Positions 27,272-35,579 of a stretch of DNA of 64,000 nucleotides are shown piece after piece. Position numbers and translations under genes: made by a program. Source of the DNA: Burkholderiaceae bacterium (GTDB lineage Bacteria > Pseudomonadota > Gammaproteobacteria > Burkholderiales > Burkholderiaceae_C); the NCBI GenBank assembly GCA_024235855.1, contig JACKLN010000002.1, positions 62,001 through 126,000 on the forward strand, written 5' to 3'. Under the pieces are notes generated by a model. The model ran no database searches and was not told the origin of the DNA. It saw nothing but the letters and a program-made list of their open reading frames with translations. Position 1 is the stretch's first letter. Every line of letters starts with the position of its first letter.

Positions 27272-28682
27272 GGGGGATGTCGATGCGAAAGCGGCTGCCC
27301 GGGGTGGCACCCGCCGTGGTGGATTCTGGGGCCAGCACGCTCACCTGCCCGCCATGGGCGCGCACCGTCTCGGCGACGATGGACAGGCCGATGCCGGTGC
27401 CCGGCAGACCGTCCACGGGCTGCACGCGGCCGCGGAAGAAGGGTTCGAACACGCGCGCCTGCTCGTCGGCCGGCACGCCGGGACCGGCGTCGGTGACTTC
27501 GATGCGCAGCCCGTTGCCGACCCGCTGCACGTCGATCAGCACGCGTGCGCCCGGCGGGCTGAAGCGGACCGCGTTGGACAGCAGGTTGCCCAGCGCGCTG
27601 CCCAGCAGGTCGCCGTCGACCTCGGCCGTCAGTGGCACGCCCTGCACGACGATGCGCAGCGACTTGGCCCGCCAGACCAGCTGCTGGGCGTCGATCAAGC
27701 CCTGGATCAGCGCACCGAGCTCCACCGGCTTGCGCACCACGTGCTGTGCGGCAAAGGCGCTGGCGTTCCAGCGCAGCAGGTCCTCGATGCGCTGCTGCAG
27801 CAGCGCGCCGTGGTCGTGCAGGATGCGCACGATCTCGCGCTGGTTGTCGGTCAACGGGCCGGCGGTGCCGTCCTCGAGCAGCGAGACGCCTTCCTTCAGT
27901 GCGGCCAGCGGGGTCTTCAGGTCGTGCGAGACATGGCGCAGGAAGCGTGCCTTGTCGGCCTCGGTCTCGGCCAGGCGCTGGCGCAGCCAGTCCAGCCGGC
28001 GCGCGATGCGCTGCACGTCCGACGGCCCGCGGATGTGCACCGGCGTCTCCAGACCGTCTTCACCGAGGCCGCGGATGGCCTGCTCCACCCGCTGCAGCGG
28101 CCGCGCCAGCCACCAGGCGAAGCCCAGCGCCAGCGTCAGCGCCAGGGCCACGGCCGCCAGCAGCTGCCGGCCCAGCGCCAGCCGACCGGCTTCGAGCTCC
28201 TGCTGCAGCGCGGCGTTGCGCGCCTCGGTGTGGCGCCGGGCCGCTTCGCTCATGCGCTGCTGCAGCGCGGCCAGCGCACGGAATCCGTCGACCAGCGTGG
28301 TGTCGTCGGCACCCTCCTGCACCTGCTCGCGCAGCGCGGCGAGGCTGTCCTGCCACTGCGTCTTCAGTGCCGCGGGCAGCACGGTCGACAGCAGGCCGAC
28401 CTCGCGCTGCGCGTCGGCGGCGTGGGCGACGAAGTTGCGTTCCAGCGCCGGGTCGGCCAGCACCAGGTACTGACGTGCGGCACGTTCCATCGCCGTGACC
28501 TGCTCGCCCAGCCGCTCGGCGGCGGTGGACAGCTGCAGCGCGCGCGCCGCACCGTCGCGGCTCTGGTCCAGCAGCTGTTCCAGCGTGCCCAGCCCACGCA
28601 ACGTGGCGGCCGACAGCAGCGCGGCCACGCCGACGAAGGCCAGCACCAGCCACTGGCGGTACGACGGCCGCGGCAGGGTCAC
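27255..28682 (-). CDS. glrK: Sensor histidine kinase GlrK (QseE)
   Basis: Membrane histidine kinase, 475 residues. Membrane segment at about 10-28, periplasmic helical sensor to about 165, second membrane segment (LLAAVALALTLALGFAWWLA), HAMP (about 190-240), HisKA with phospho-acceptor in RHVSHDLKTPLAALKEG, and HATPase with NLLSNAVRFSPPG, DAGPGVP and GTGIGLSIV. This layout and the downstream lipoprotein and sigma-54 regulator match GlrK. GTG 28682 is the likely start, 35 bases after the ETF-QO stop; cotranscription with that gene is possible. Cognate regulator: GlrR. Confidence 0.92.
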   Translation of the reverse strand: MTLPRPSYRQWLVLAFVGVAALLSAATLRGLGTLEQLLDQSRDGAARALQLSTAAERLGEQVTAMERAARQYLVLADPALERNFVAHAADAQREVGLLSTVLPAALKTQWQDSLAALREQVQEGADDTTLVDGFRALAALQQRMSEAARRHTEARNAALQQELEAGRLALGRQLLAAVALALTLALGFAWWLARPLQRVEQAIRGLGEDGLETPVHIRGPSDVQRIARRLDWLRQRLAETEADKARFLRHVSHDLKTPLAALKEGVSLLEDGTAGPLTDNQREIVRILHDHGALLQQRIEDLLRWNASAFAAQHVVRKPVELGALIQGLIDAQQLVWRAKSLRIVVQGVPLTAEVDGDLLGSALGNLLSNAVRFSPPGARVLIDVQRVGNGLRIEVTDAGPGVPADEQARVFEPFFRGRVQPVDGLPGTGIGLSIVAETVRAHGGQVSVLAPESTTAGATPGSRFRIDIPHALSD

Positions 28683-28717
28683 ATCAGGCTGGCGCTGATC
28701 GGTGCTTCACCGGTACA

Positions 28718-30388
28718 TCACATGCCGGCGTAGTTCGGCCCGCCGCCGCCCTCGGGCGTGACCCAGACGATGTTCTGCGTCGGGTCCTTGATGTCGCAGG
28801 TCTTGCAGTGCACGCAGTTCTGCGCATTGATCACCAGCTTGTCCTCGCCATCGGTGTTCACGAATTCGTAGACACCGGCAGGGCAGTAGCGGCTTTCCGG
28901 GCCGGCGAAGGTCGACAAGTTCACCGCCACCGGCACCGCCGCGTTTTTCAGCGTCAGGTGGGCCGGCTGGTTCTCCTCGTGGTTGGTGTTGCTGATGAAC
29001 ACCGAACTCAGGCGGTCGAAGGTGAGCTTGCCGTCGGGCTTGGGGTAGCGGATGGGTTCGCAGGCGGCGGCACCGCTGAGGCGGGTGTGGTCGGGGCCAT
29101 GGCGGTGGATCGTCCACGGCGGGCTCTTGATGCCGAGCTTGGGCAGCAGCCACTGCTCGATGCCGGTCATCGCGGTGCCGACCAGGTTGCCCTTCTTGAA
29201 CCATTGCTTGAAGTTGCGGCTGGCGTGCAGTTCCTCGTGCAGCCAGCTCTTCTCGAAGGCCTCGGGGTAGGCCGAGAGTTCGTCGCCGCTGCGGCCGGCG
29301 GCCAGCGCCGGGACGATGGCCTCGGCGGCCAGCATGCCGGTCTTGATGGCGGCATGGCTGCCCTTGATGCGGGCGGCGTTGAGCGTGCCGGCGTCGCAGC
29401 CCACCAGGCAGCCGCCCGGGAACACCAGCTTGGGCAGGCTCAGCAGGCCGCCGGCGGTGATGGCGCGCGCGCCGTAGCCGATGCGCTTGCCGCCTTCCAG
29501 GTGCGCGCGGATGGACGGGTGCGTCTTCCAGCGCTGCATCTCCTCGAAGGGGCTGAGCCAGGGGTTCTGGTAGTCCAGGCCGGTGACGAAGCCCAGCGTG
29601 ACCTTGTTGCCTTCCAGGTGGTAGAGGAAGCCGCCGCCGTAGGTCTGGCCGTCCATCGGCCAGCCGGCGGTGTGCACCACGAGGCCGGGTTTGGCCTTGG
29701 CCGGGTCGATCTCCCACAGTTCCTTGATGCCCAGCGCGTAGCTCTGCGGGTCACGGCCCTCGTCGAGCTTGAATCGGGCGATCAGCTGCTTGCCCAGGTG
29801 GCCACGCGCGCCTTCGGCGAACACGGTGTACTTGCCCACCAGTTCCATGCCCAGCTGGAAGCCGCCGTGCGGTTCGCCGTCCTTGCCCACGCCCATGTTG
29901 CCGGTGGCCACACCACGCACGGCACCGTCGTCGCCGTACAGCACCTCGGCCGCCGCGAAGCCGGGGAAGATCTCCACGCCCAGGGCCTCGGCCTGCTCGC
30001 CCAGCCACTTCGTCAGCGCGCCCAGGCTGATCACATAGTTGCCGGCGTTGTGCAGCACGCCGGGAATCAGCCACTGCGGCGTGCGCTTGGCACCGCCGGC
30101 GTCGAGGAACAGCACCTCGTCTTCCGTCACCGGCTGGTTCAGCGGCGCACCACGCGCCTTCCAGTCCGGGAACAGCTCGGTGATCGCGCGCGGGTCCATC
30201 ACCGCGCCGGAGAGGATGTGCGCGCCAGGCTCCGAGCCCTTTTCGAGCACCACGACCGACAGGTCGGCATTGAGCTGCTTGAGCCGAATGGCCGCAGACA
30301 GGCCGGCTGGGCCGGCACCGACGACCACGACGTCGTATTCCATGGCTTCGCGAGGGCCGTGTTGCGCGAGCAGTTCTGCGGAGGTCAT
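28718..30388 (-). CDS. Electron transfer flavoprotein-ubiquinone oxidoreductase
   Basis: Membrane-associated FAD and 4Fe-4S enzyme that moves electrons from ETF (fatty acid and amino acid dehydrogenases) to ubiquinone. It has 556 residues, the usual length. FAD-binding motif VVVVGAGPAGLSAAIRL near residue 20, ubiquinone-site region PGGCLVGCDAGTLN, and a C-terminal iron-sulfur domain with Cys in YCPAGVYEF and CVHCKTCDIKDP (four cysteines). ATG 30388 is preferred over ATG 30430 because the protein then starts MTSAELLAQ as homologues do and a TAGAAT box lies just upstream. Fits the fatty acid genes elsewhere in the window. Confidence 0.95.
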   Translation of the reverse strand: MTSAELLAQHGPREAMEYDVVVVGAGPAGLSAAIRLKQLNADLSVVVLEKGSEPGAHILSGAVMDPRAITELFPDWKARGAPLNQPVTEDEVLFLDAGGAKRTPQWLIPGVLHNAGNYVISLGALTKWLGEQAEALGVEIFPGFAAAEVLYGDDGAVRGVATGNMGVGKDGEPHGGFQLGMELVGKYTVFAEGARGHLGKQLIARFKLDEGRDPQSYALGIKELWEIDPAKAKPGLVVHTAGWPMDGQTYGGGFLYHLEGNKVTLGFVTGLDYQNPWLSPFEEMQRWKTHPSIRAHLEGGKRIGYGARAITAGGLLSLPKLVFPGGCLVGCDAGTLNAARIKGSHAAIKTGMLAAEAIVPALAAGRSGDELSAYPEAFEKSWLHEELHASRNFKQWFKKGNLVGTAMTGIEQWLLPKLGIKSPPWTIHRHGPDHTRLSGAAACEPIRYPKPDGKLTFDRLSSVFISNTNHEENQPAHLTLKNAAVPVAVNLSTFAGPESRYCPAGVYEFVNTDGEDKLVINAQNCVHCKTCDIKDPTQNIVWVTPEGGGGPNYAGM

Positions 30389-30396
30389 GGGCGGCG

Positions 30397-30402
30397 ATTC
30401 TA
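30397..30402 (-). promoter_or_regulatory. Predicted -10 box of the ETF-QO gene (leaderless type)
   Basis: TAGAAT on the minus strand ends eight bases before ATG 30388. No Shine-Dalgarno sequence lies between. Confidence 0.4.
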
Positions 30403-30458
30403 GAAGTGCGCGTGCTATCGTTTCCCGCATCCGTTAGAGGCAGTTCTCGGGAGCGAGC

Positions 30459-31241
30459 ATGGGTTACGACATCGATCTTTCCGGCCGTGTCGCGCTGGTG
30501 ACAGGCGCGTCCGGCGGCCTGGGCGCGCAGTTCGCGCGCACGCTGGCCGCGGCCGGCGCCGGGGTGGTGCTGGCGGCGCGGCGCGTGGAGCGCCTGAAGA
30601 CGCTGCGTGCCGAGATCGAGGCCGCGGGTGGCGACGCGCACGTGGTGAAGCTCGACGTCACCGACCCCGACAGCATCAAGGCCGCGGTGGCCCATGCCGA
30701 GACCGAGATGGGCACGATCGACATCCTGGTCAACAACTCCGGCGTCAGCACCACGCAGAAGCTCGTGGACGTGCAGCCGGAGGACTTCGACTACGTGATG
30801 AACACCAACGCGCGCGGCGCGTTCTTCGTCGCGCAGGAGGTGGGCAAACGGATGATCGCGCGCAGCCGCGGCGCGGCGCCGGGCACCTTCACCGGCGGGC
30901 GCATCGTCAACATCGCGTCGATGGCCGGGCTGCGCGTGCTGGGCCAGATCGGCGTCTACTGCATGAGCAAGGCGGCGGTGGTCCACATGACGCGCGCGAT
31001 GGCGCTGGAGTGGGGCCGCTATGGCATCAACGTCAACGCCATCTGCCCGGGCTACATCGACACCGAGATCAACCACCACCACTGGCAGACCGAGGCCGGG
31101 CAGAAGCTGGTCAACATGCTGCCGCGCAAGCGGGTGGGTCAGCCCAAGGACCTGGACGCGGTGCTGATGATGCTGTGCGCCAACGAGAGCCACTTCGTCA
31201 ACGGCGCCATCATCTCGGCCGACGACGGCTTCGGCGTCTGA
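30459..31241 (+). CDS. SDR family oxidoreductase
   Basis: Classical short-chain dehydrogenase/reductase, 260 residues. Cofactor loop TGASGGLG (about 17-24), NNSG at about 91, catalytic Ser in NIASMAG, and YCMSK with the catalytic Tyr and Lys. The arginines after the glycine loop (AARRVERL) suggest NADPH preference. Substrate unknown; relatives are often annotated as 3-oxoacyl-ACP or hydroxyacyl-CoA reductases. A GGGAG site precedes ATG 30459. Divergent from the ETF-QO gene and followed after 16 bases by the YceH-like gene. Confidence 0.9.
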   Translation: MGYDIDLSGRVALVTGASGGLGAQFARTLAAAGAGVVLAARRVERLKTLRAEIEAAGGDAHVVKLDVTDPDSIKAAVAHAETEMGTIDILVNNSGVSTTQKLVDVQPEDFDYVMNTNARGAFFVAQEVGKRMIARSRGAAPGTFTGGRIVNIASMAGLRVLGQIGVYCMSKAAVVHMTRAMALEWGRYGINVNAICPGYIDTEINHHHWQTEAGQKLVNMLPRKRVGQPKDLDAVLMMLCANESHFVNGAIISADDGFGV

Positions 31242-31257
31242 GCGGGCGCGAGACCGC

Positions 31258-31914
31258 ATGAGGGCGCTGACCCCGCTGGAGGCCCGGGTGCTGGGCGTGC
31301 TGGTGGAGAAGCAGGCCACCGTGCCCGACACCTACCCGCTGAGCCTGAACGCGCTGGTGGCCGGCTGCAACCAGAAGACGGCCCGCCAGCCGGTCATCGA
31401 GGCCACCGATGCCGAGGTGCTGACCGCGGTGGACGGCCTCAAGGCCCTGAGCCTGGTCTTCGAGGGCAGCGGCAGCCGGGTGGTGAAGTTCGAGCACAAC
31501 ACGGCGCGCGTGCTGGGGGTGCCCGGCGCGGCGGTGGCGCTGCTGGCGGTGCTGATGCTTCGCGGGCCGCAGACGGCGGCCGAACTGCGGCTGAACTGCG
31601 AGCGGCTGCACCGCTTCGCCGACATCTCGTCGGTGGAGGGCTTTCTCGACGAACTGGCCACCAAGGACCCGCCGCGCGTGGTCAAGCTGCCGCGTGGCCC
31701 CGGCGAGCGCGAGGCGCGCTGGGCGCACCTGCTGTGCGGCGAGGTGGCGATGCCGGCCGTGACGTCGGCCGCCGTCCCGGCTGTCGCGGCCGGCGCCAGC
31801 GTGGCCGCCGGTGAACTGGCGGCGCTGAAGGCCGAGGTCACGCGCCAGGGTGCGGAACTGGCCGAGCTGCGCGCGCTGGTGCAGCGCCTGGCCACGGAGC
31901 TCGGCCTGTCGTGA
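31258..31914 (+). CDS. YceH family protein (DUF480)
   Basis: Protein of 218 residues with two winged-helix-like repeats. Family signatures: LTPLEARVLGVLVEKQATVPDTYPLSLNAL at the start, TARQPV, LRGPQTAAELRLNCERLHRF and ARWAHLLCGE. A short coiled-coil tail (ELAALKAEV to LATELGLS) ends the protein. The function of YceH is not established. It overlaps the following acetyltransferase gene by four bases (GTGA). Confidence 0.9.
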   Translation: MRALTPLEARVLGVLVEKQATVPDTYPLSLNALVAGCNQKTARQPVIEATDAEVLTAVDGLKALSLVFEGSGSRVVKFEHNTARVLGVPGAAVALLAVLMLRGPQTAAELRLNCERLHRFADISSVEGFLDELATKDPPRVVKLPRGPGEREARWAHLLCGEVAMPAVTSAAVPAVAAGASVAAGELAALKAEVTRQGAELAELRALVQRLATELGLS

Positions 31915-32462
31915 GCTGGCGTGTGCGCCTGGCGACGCCGGCCGACGACGAGGCGATCGCGCAGGTGCACTGGGACAGCTGGGTGGCCACCTACACCGGC
32001 GTGTTCCCGCCCGCGAGCTTCGACGCGTTTCCGGTGGCGGCGCGGCGCGAGGTCTGGCAGCGTGAGGCGGCGAACACGACGCCCGGGCGGCGCCTGCTGG
32101 TGGCGGTGGCCGACCTGCCGGCCAGCGACGCACCGGTGCTGGGCTTCGCCTGCCTGGGCCCCTACCGCAGGCAGCCGCATGAAGCTGCGGAGGCCGGGGC
32201 CGGGGAGGGCGAGCTCACGGCGCTGTACCTGCGCCCGGGCCACTTCCGGCGCGGCATCGGCCGTGCGCTGTGGCAAGCCGTGCTGCAGGCCGCGCGCGAG
32301 ATCGGCTATCCGGCGCTGCGGCTGTGGGTCATTGCCGGCAACCCGGCCGAGCGCTTCTACGCCGCGATGGGGGCCCTGCCCGTCGGGCACAACGTCTTCG
32401 ACGCGCACGGCACGCCGGTGCGCGAACACTGCTGCCGCGTCGACCTGTCGTCGACCGGCTGA
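31911..32462 (+). CDS. GNAT family N-acetyltransferase
   Basis: Predicted acetyl-CoA-dependent N-acetyltransferase, 183 residues. The acetyl-CoA pyrophosphate loop is FRRGIGRALWQAV (Q/R-x-x-G-x-G/A type) at about residue 110, preceded by LTALYLRPGH (beta strand 4) and followed by LRLWVIAGNPAERFYAAMG. The N-terminal DDEAIAQVHWDSWVATYTGVFP is common in this subgroup. Substrate unknown. The GTG start at 31911 overlaps the YceH stop, so translation is coupled. Confidence 0.87.
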   Translation: MSWRVRLATPADDEAIAQVHWDSWVATYTGVFPPASFDAFPVAARREVWQREAANTTPGRRLLVAVADLPASDAPVLGFACLGPYRRQPHEAAEAGAGEGELTALYLRPGHFRRGIGRALWQAVLQAAREIGYPALRLWVIAGNPAERFYAAMGALPVGHNVFDAHGTPVREHCCRVDLSSTG

Positions 32463-32478
32463 ACCCTGGAAGCCGCCG

Positions 32479-32898
32479 ATGCGTTTCGTCATCCCCGCCG
32501 AGAAGAAGCTGGTCCACGAGACCGTGATCCCCATCCGCTGGGGCGACATGGACGCGATGGGCCACGTCAACAACACGATCTACTTCCGCTACATGGAGAT
32601 CGTGCGCCTGGAGTGGCTGTACCAGGTGGGCGGCCCGCCGGACCCGACCGGCTGCGGGCCGGTGATCGTCAACGCCTTCTGCAGCTTCATCCGCCAGTTC
32701 GAGTTCCCCGGCGAGATCCGGGCGAAACACTACGTGGCCAACCCGGGCCGCAGCAGCTTCGACACCTTCATCACGATGGAGCGCACCGATTGCCCGGGCC
32801 GCATCGATGCCGAAGGCGGAGCCACCACGGTGTGGACCGACTTCGCGGCGCAGAAGTCGGCGCCGATGCCCGACTGGCTGCGGGCGCTGGTCAGCTGA
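32479..32898 (+). CDS. 4-hydroxybenzoyl-CoA thioesterase-like acyl-CoA thioesterase
   Basis: Hot-dog fold thioesterase of 139 residues. The active-site pattern RWGDMDAMGHVNNTIYFRYMEI (Asp and following HVNN) is that of the YbgC/4HBT group that cleaves acyl-CoA thioesters. ATG 32479 is chosen because the hot-dog domain starts right after; the frame is open upstream but overlaps the GNAT gene. It follows that gene by 16 bases. Substrate chain length unknown. Confidence 0.88.
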   Translation: MRFVIPAEKKLVHETVIPIRWGDMDAMGHVNNTIYFRYMEIVRLEWLYQVGGPPDPTGCGPVIVNAFCSFIRQFEFPGEIRAKHYVANPGRSSFDTFITMERTDCPGRIDAEGGATTVWTDFAAQKSAPMPDWLRALVS

Positions 32899-32913
32899 TG
32901 CTGTGCCCGAGCG

Positions 32914-33585
32914 TCAGTCCAGGATCTTGTACGGGCCGCCGCGCTTCAGCGCGCGCTGGTAGGCGGGCCGGGCGTGGATGCGCGCCAGCCAGTCCTTCAA
33001 CCTAGGGAAGCGCTGATCCAGGCCGCCGCGGGCGCTTGCCGCCTCGAGCGGGAAGCTCATCTGCACGTCGGCCGCGCTGAAGTCGCTGCCGGCGAACCAG
33101 TCGCGGTCCTTCAGTTCGGCTTCCATGAAGGCGTACTGGCGTTCGAGGTTGGGTCGCAGGAAGGACTTCTCCACCTGGTCGGCGATGCCGCGCGCGATGG
33201 GCTTGGCGAAGAAGGGCATCTTCGCGCTGCGCACCTTGTCGAACACCAGCTTCATCAGCAGCGGCGGCATCGCCGTGCCTTCGGCGAAGTGCAGCCAGTA
33301 GACGTACTGGCGATGCGCCGGCGTGCCCGCCAGCGGCTTGAGCCGGCCGCCGCCGTGGGTGTCCACCAGGTACTCGACGATGGCACCGGACTCGGCCACC
33401 ACCACGTCGCCGTCCGTGATCACCGGTGACTTGCCCAGCGGGTGCACGGCGGCCAGTTCCGGCGGCGCGAGCATGGTCTTCGGGTCGCGCGCGTAGCGCT
33501 TGACCTCGTGGTCCAGGCCGAGCTCCTCCAGCAGCCAGAGCACGCGTTGCGAGCGGGAATGTTCGAGGTGGTGGACGGTGATCAT
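32914..33585 (-). CDS. Glutathione S-transferase family protein
   Basis: Cytoplasmic GST of 223 residues. N-terminal thioredoxin-like domain with HHLEHSRSQRVLWLLEELGL (catalytic region, Ser-rich), GKSPVITDGDVVVAESGAIVEYL (glutathione contact ES), then an all-helical C-terminal domain containing FSAADVQMSFPL. The pattern is near the bacterial GST3/theta-like group. It starts three bases after the DUF3667 stop and is the last gene of a four-gene minus-strand operon. Confidence 0.9.
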   Translation of the reverse strand: MITVHHLEHSRSQRVLWLLEELGLDHEVKRYARDPKTMLAPPELAAVHPLGKSPVITDGDVVVAESGAIVEYLVDTHGGGRLKPLAGTPAHRQYVYWLHFAEGTAMPPLLMKLVFDKVRSAKMPFFAKPIARGIADQVEKSFLRPNLERQYAFMEAELKDRDWFAGSDFSAADVQMSFPLEAASARGGLDQRFPRLKDWLARIHARPAYQRALKRGGPYKILD

Positions 33586-33588
33586 GGT

Positions 33589-34479
33589 TCAGGCTCCAGA
33601 GGCCAGGAAGATGCTGAGCAGCAGCAGCGCCGCCGTGCCCAGCGCGAGCAGCAGGCCGTACACGGTGCCGACCCCCAGCGCCCGGGCCAGCGTGCCGGGC
33701 CAGCCGCTGCCATAGACGCGCCGCGCCGCCAGGACGGCGTGCGCGCCGATCAGCAGCATCGCCACGCCATCCAGGCTGGCCGGCAGCAGGTCGGCCGCCA
33801 GCAGGACCAGAAACGCGAAGGCGTGCAGGTGCAGCGCCATCACGAAGTGGGCCCCGTAGGTCAGGCCGGTGCCGCGCCACGCCAGGCGCAGCAGGCCGGC
33901 GAAGACCGGCACCATCAGGAACACGGCGTAAGGCGCGGCGCCTGCCATGCGTGCGCTGACGGCGCGTGTGCCGTCGGTGGTGGAGATGCGCTGCAGTCCG
34001 CGGGCCGCACGCGCCTCCAGCCAGCCGCAGGCGTCGGGCCTCGCGCAACGCGCGAGCCAGGCCTGGAACGCGCCCCCGTCACCCTCCACCTGCGCCGAGG
34101 CGACAGGATCTTCGGGCGCGGCGTTCACCTGCACCGCTGGCACGCCGGCGGGCGTGGCCGCGAGGAACTTGGCGACGAGGAAGAACAGGAAGCTCGCGCT
34201 CAGGTACACCCGCAGCGGCAGCACGTAGCGCCGGCGCCGGCCGTCGAGGTACTCGCGCGTCAGGCGCCCGGGCTTGAAAAGCAGCAGGCCCAAGGTTCGC
34301 CACAGCGCGCCTTCGAGCGCCACGTAGTGGCCGATGAACTCGTGCACGAACTCGCCAAAGCTCGGCGGGTGCACCCGCGTCTCCTGACCACACAGCGGGC
34401 AGAAGCGAGGGTGCGGGTCGATGGCCAGCGCGGCGCCGCAGTTGGCGCATTCGGTGCGCGGGGCGTCGTCGTGCGTCAT
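33589..34479 (-). CDS. DUF3667 membrane protein with N-terminal zinc ribbon
   Basis: Integral membrane protein of 296 residues. The N-terminus has a zinc ribbon (CANCG and FCPLCG, about residues 11-32), then FVHEFIGHYVALEGALWRTLGLLLFKPGRLTREYLDGRRRRYVLPLRVYLSAS in the family-defining region (about 45-95) and five membrane segments. The family is uncharacterised. ATG 34479 overlaps the PAS-LuxR stop by four bases (ATGA), and the GST gene follows after three bases. Confidence 0.88.
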   Translation of the reverse strand: MTHDDAPRTECANCGAALAIDPHPRFCPLCGQETRVHPPSFGEFVHEFIGHYVALEGALWRTLGLLLFKPGRLTREYLDGRRRRYVLPLRVYLSASFLFFLVAKFLAATPAGVPAVQVNAAPEDPVASAQVEGDGGAFQAWLARCARPDACGWLEARAARGLQRISTTDGTRAVSARMAGAAPYAVFLMVPVFAGLLRLAWRGTGLTYGAHFVMALHLHAFAFLVLLAADLLPASLDGVAMLLIGAHAVLAARRVYGSGWPGTLARALGVGTVYGLLLALGTAALLLLSIFLASGA

Positions 34480-35024
34480 CCGCTGAGCAGCTTGTTGACG
34501 AGTTCCGGCGTCGTGGAGGCGCCGAGCTTGCGCATCAACCGCGCGCGATACACGTCCACGGTGCGCGGGCTGATGGTCAGCCGCTTGCCGATGCCCTTGC
34601 TGGTGAGGCCATCCACCAGCAGCGCGGCGATCTCGCGCTCGCGTGGCGTGAAGTCGACCTTCAGCACGCGCCGGGCCGACAGGTCCTCGAAGGTCCAGAT
34701 GCCGGCCGCGTGCGGGTCTTCCGGGTTCAACGCGCGCCCGGTGACGTGGCACCAGAATAGCTCGCCGTCCATGCGCTTCATCACCCGCTCGTCGGCGTAG
34801 CGGCCGCTGGCGTCCAGGCTGGCGGTGATGCGCGCACCGGTCCGCTCGAATTCCTCGTGCGTGGGGTAGAGCACCTCGAAGGAACGGCCGACGAGCTGGT
34901 CGGGCCGCGCGCGGAACATGGCCAGAGCCTCGTGGTTGACGTCCACCATCTGGCGTGCTCGCGACAGGGCCAGGCCGATCGGCGCCTGCTCGAAGGCGGT
35001 GCGGTAGTCGAGGTCCTCGGCCAC
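34476..35024 (-). CDS. PAS domain LuxR-type transcriptional regulator
   Basis: Regulator of about 182 residues: one PAS domain (about 5-110: YRTAFEQAPIGLALSR, LVGRSFEVLYPTHEEF) followed by a LuxR/FixJ-type helix-turn-helix (about 118-180: FTPREREIAALLVDGLTSKGIGKRL, TVDVYRARLMRKLGA). No receiver domain, so activity is probably set by a PAS ligand or partner. Start is uncertain: GTG 35024 is used, with no good ribosome site. It follows the thioesterase gene by 11 bases and overlaps DUF3667. The 9-base inverted repeat ahead of scoA is a possible target. Confidence 0.85.
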   Translation of the reverse strand: MAEDLDYRTAFEQAPIGLALSRARQMVDVNHEALAMFRARPDQLVGRSFEVLYPTHEEFERTGARITASLDASGRYADERVMKRMDGELFWCHVTGRALNPEDPHAAGIWTFEDLSARRVLKVDFTPREREIAALLVDGLTSKGIGKRLTISPRTVDVYRARLMRKLGASTTPELVNKLLSG

Positions 35025-35035
35025 GCGGGTACGGA

Positions 35036-35458
35036 TCAGAGCAGGGCGTAGGTGGTGGTGGCGTGCGCCGCCAGCGTGCCGTCGGGGGTGCGCAGTGCGA
35101 CCTCGCCGAAGGCCAGGCTCTTGCCCCGGCGCAGCAGGGTGCACACCACCTGGACCTCGGGGCAATCCTTCGGCACCGGCTTGAGGAAGCTGGTCTGCAG
35201 CTGCACGGTGGTCATCGGCCGGAACGCGCCCAGGTTGGCCGCCACGGCCAGGATCATGGCGGTGTCGGCGGCCGCCATCAGGGCCTGGCCGCAGACGACG
35301 CCACCGGCGTGAACCACCGTGGGGGTGACCGGCATGCGCAGCGTCACCTGCTGCGGCGTGGCCGCCGTGACGCCGAGGTCCAGCGCCTTGACGATCGGCG
35401 CCGTGACGTCGGCCAGGATGGCGTTCAGCGCCGCCACGTCAAGTTCCGCTGCCGTCAT
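35036..35458 (-). CDS. PaaI-type hot-dog thioesterase
   Basis: Hot-dog thioesterase of 140 residues. The central VVHAGGVVCGQALMAAADTAMILA carries the typical His-Gly-Gly and Asp/Thr active-site area, followed by TTVQLQTSFLKPV and VVCTLLRRGKSLAFGEVALR. Relatives hydrolyse phenylacetyl-, hydroxyphenylacetyl- or medium acyl-CoA. First gene of the thioesterase / PAS-LuxR / DUF3667 / GST operon and divergent from scoAB. Confidence 0.88.
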   Translation of the reverse strand: MTAAELDVAALNAILADVTAPIVKALDLGVTAATPQQVTLRMPVTPTVVHAGGVVCGQALMAAADTAMILAVAANLGAFRPMTTVQLQTSFLKPVPKDCPEVQVVCTLLRRGKSLAFGEVALRTPDGTLAAHATTTYALL

Positions 35459-35505
35459 CCCTGGGCCTCTCCTCGGTGATTCGATTTAAGCGATTCGACG
35501 TACTG

Positions 35506-35527
35506 ACTGCGTAAGGGGTTACGCAGT
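35506..35527. promoter_or_regulatory. Perfect inverted repeat upstream of scoAB (operator candidate)
   Basis: ACTGCGTAA and TTACGCAGT are perfect inverted copies separated by GGGG. They lie in the divergent gap between the PaaI thioesterase gene and scoA. A direct repeat GATTCGA (35478 and 35492, 14-base step) lies next to it. CGTAA/TTACG half sites are common for LuxR/FixJ-type regulators, so the nearby PAS-LuxR protein is a candidate; this is inference. Confidence 0.6.
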
Positions 35528-35579
35528 ACGCTCGCATTCTCGCTCAACCCCTGTCCGACCCCCGAAGGAGGTCCCTCCC

